5,267 nt of DNA. Source: Porticoccus sp. Lineage in GTDB: Bacteria; Pseudomonadota; Gammaproteobacteria; Pseudomonadales; Porticoccaceae. Location: contig DRHD01000258.1 of NCBI GenBank assembly GCA_011049795.1, positions 1-5,267 of the forward strand. The letters run 5' to 3'. Position numbers and translations under genes: made by a program. The notes beneath the pieces are model-generated. The model was not told where the DNA came from, ran no database searches, and saw only the letters and a program-made list of their open reading frames with translations. Of the stretch, positions 5,137-5,267 are shown piece by piece (within the stretch, counting starts at the first letter, position 1; each line of letters opens with the position of its first letter).

Positions 5137-5267
5137 ATGACCACTTGGAACTACCGCGTAATAAGAAAAAACTGCGCGAATACCCGGGAAGTCACTTATC
5201 AAATCCACGAGGTTTACTATCTGGCTGACGGTAATATCGACTGCTGGAATCATACCCCGGTGGAGCC
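5137..5267 (+). CDS. Small conserved-looking protein of unknown function (3' end cut by window)
   Basis: An open frame begins at ATG 5137 with a good ribosome binding site, AAGG (5124-5127), nine bases upstream, and runs uninterrupted to the window end, giving 43 full codons. The start reads MTTWNYRVIRK, followed by a segment with IHEVYYLADG (23-32) and a proline-containing WNHTPVEP (37-44, the last codon incomplete). From memory, the WNYRV...IHEVYY pattern recalls a family of short, soluble bacterial proteins of unknown function that continue with a charged helical half; I cannot confirm this. No signal peptide or membrane segment is visible. A candidate promoter lies upstream. Because the stop is outside the window, the full length is unknown. 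Confidence 0.65.
   Translation, partial: MTTWNYRVIRKNCANTREVTYQIHEVYYLADGNIDCWNHTPVE

Overview
The window looks bacterial and probably Gram-negative: compact genes, ATG starts, coupled operon junctions, moderate G+C, and a REP-like palindrome of a kind common in gammaproteobacteria. A gammaproteobacterium is my best guess, but it rests on general impression and no marker gene confirms it.

Layout. The left edge (1-278) is a perfect inverted repeat with 99-base arms and an 80-base spacer. Its right arm is the 3' part of a minus-strand TagD-like cytidylyltransferase gene (97-564). Its left arm is a reversed copy of the same codons running off the window. A 149-base divergent promoter region (565-713) separates that gene from a plus-strand CDP-alcohol phosphatidyltransferase gene (714-1370). 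A short convergent gap with two hairpins (1370-1430) follows. Next is a minus-strand operon transcribed from 4484 to 1453. It encodes a GldA-type ABC ATPase, a GldF-type ABC-2 permease and a GldG-type membrane-anchored auxiliary protein. The ATPase and permease genes overlap by 8 bases; the permease stop and the gldG-type start are 1 base apart. Upstream of the operon lie about 650 bases without a convincing gene (4485-5136), holding a REP-like palindrome, a small hairpin and a plausible sigma70 promoter. That promoter precedes a small plus-strand gene of unknown function, cut by the right edge (5137-5267).

How the genes may work together. The cytidylyltransferase should make a CDP-activated small alcohol. 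The divergent membrane enzyme belongs to the superfamily that moves a phospho-group from CDP-activated donors to alcohols. Side by side they suggest a Kennedy-like or otherwise modified phospholipid headgroup pathway, though the membrane enzyme could equally be an ordinary PssA-type phosphatidylserine synthase. The ABC operon is a complete three-component set related to the GldA/GldF/GldG complex of gliding Bacteroidota; in other bacteria its substrate is generally unknown.

No RNA gene, CRISPR array, intact insertion sequence or recognisable defence system was found. The observations most worth a second look are the perfect inverted repeat (recent rearrangement or amplification/assembly artefact), the shortened CTP-binding signature of the cytidylyltransferase, and its pairing with the CDP-alcohol enzyme.
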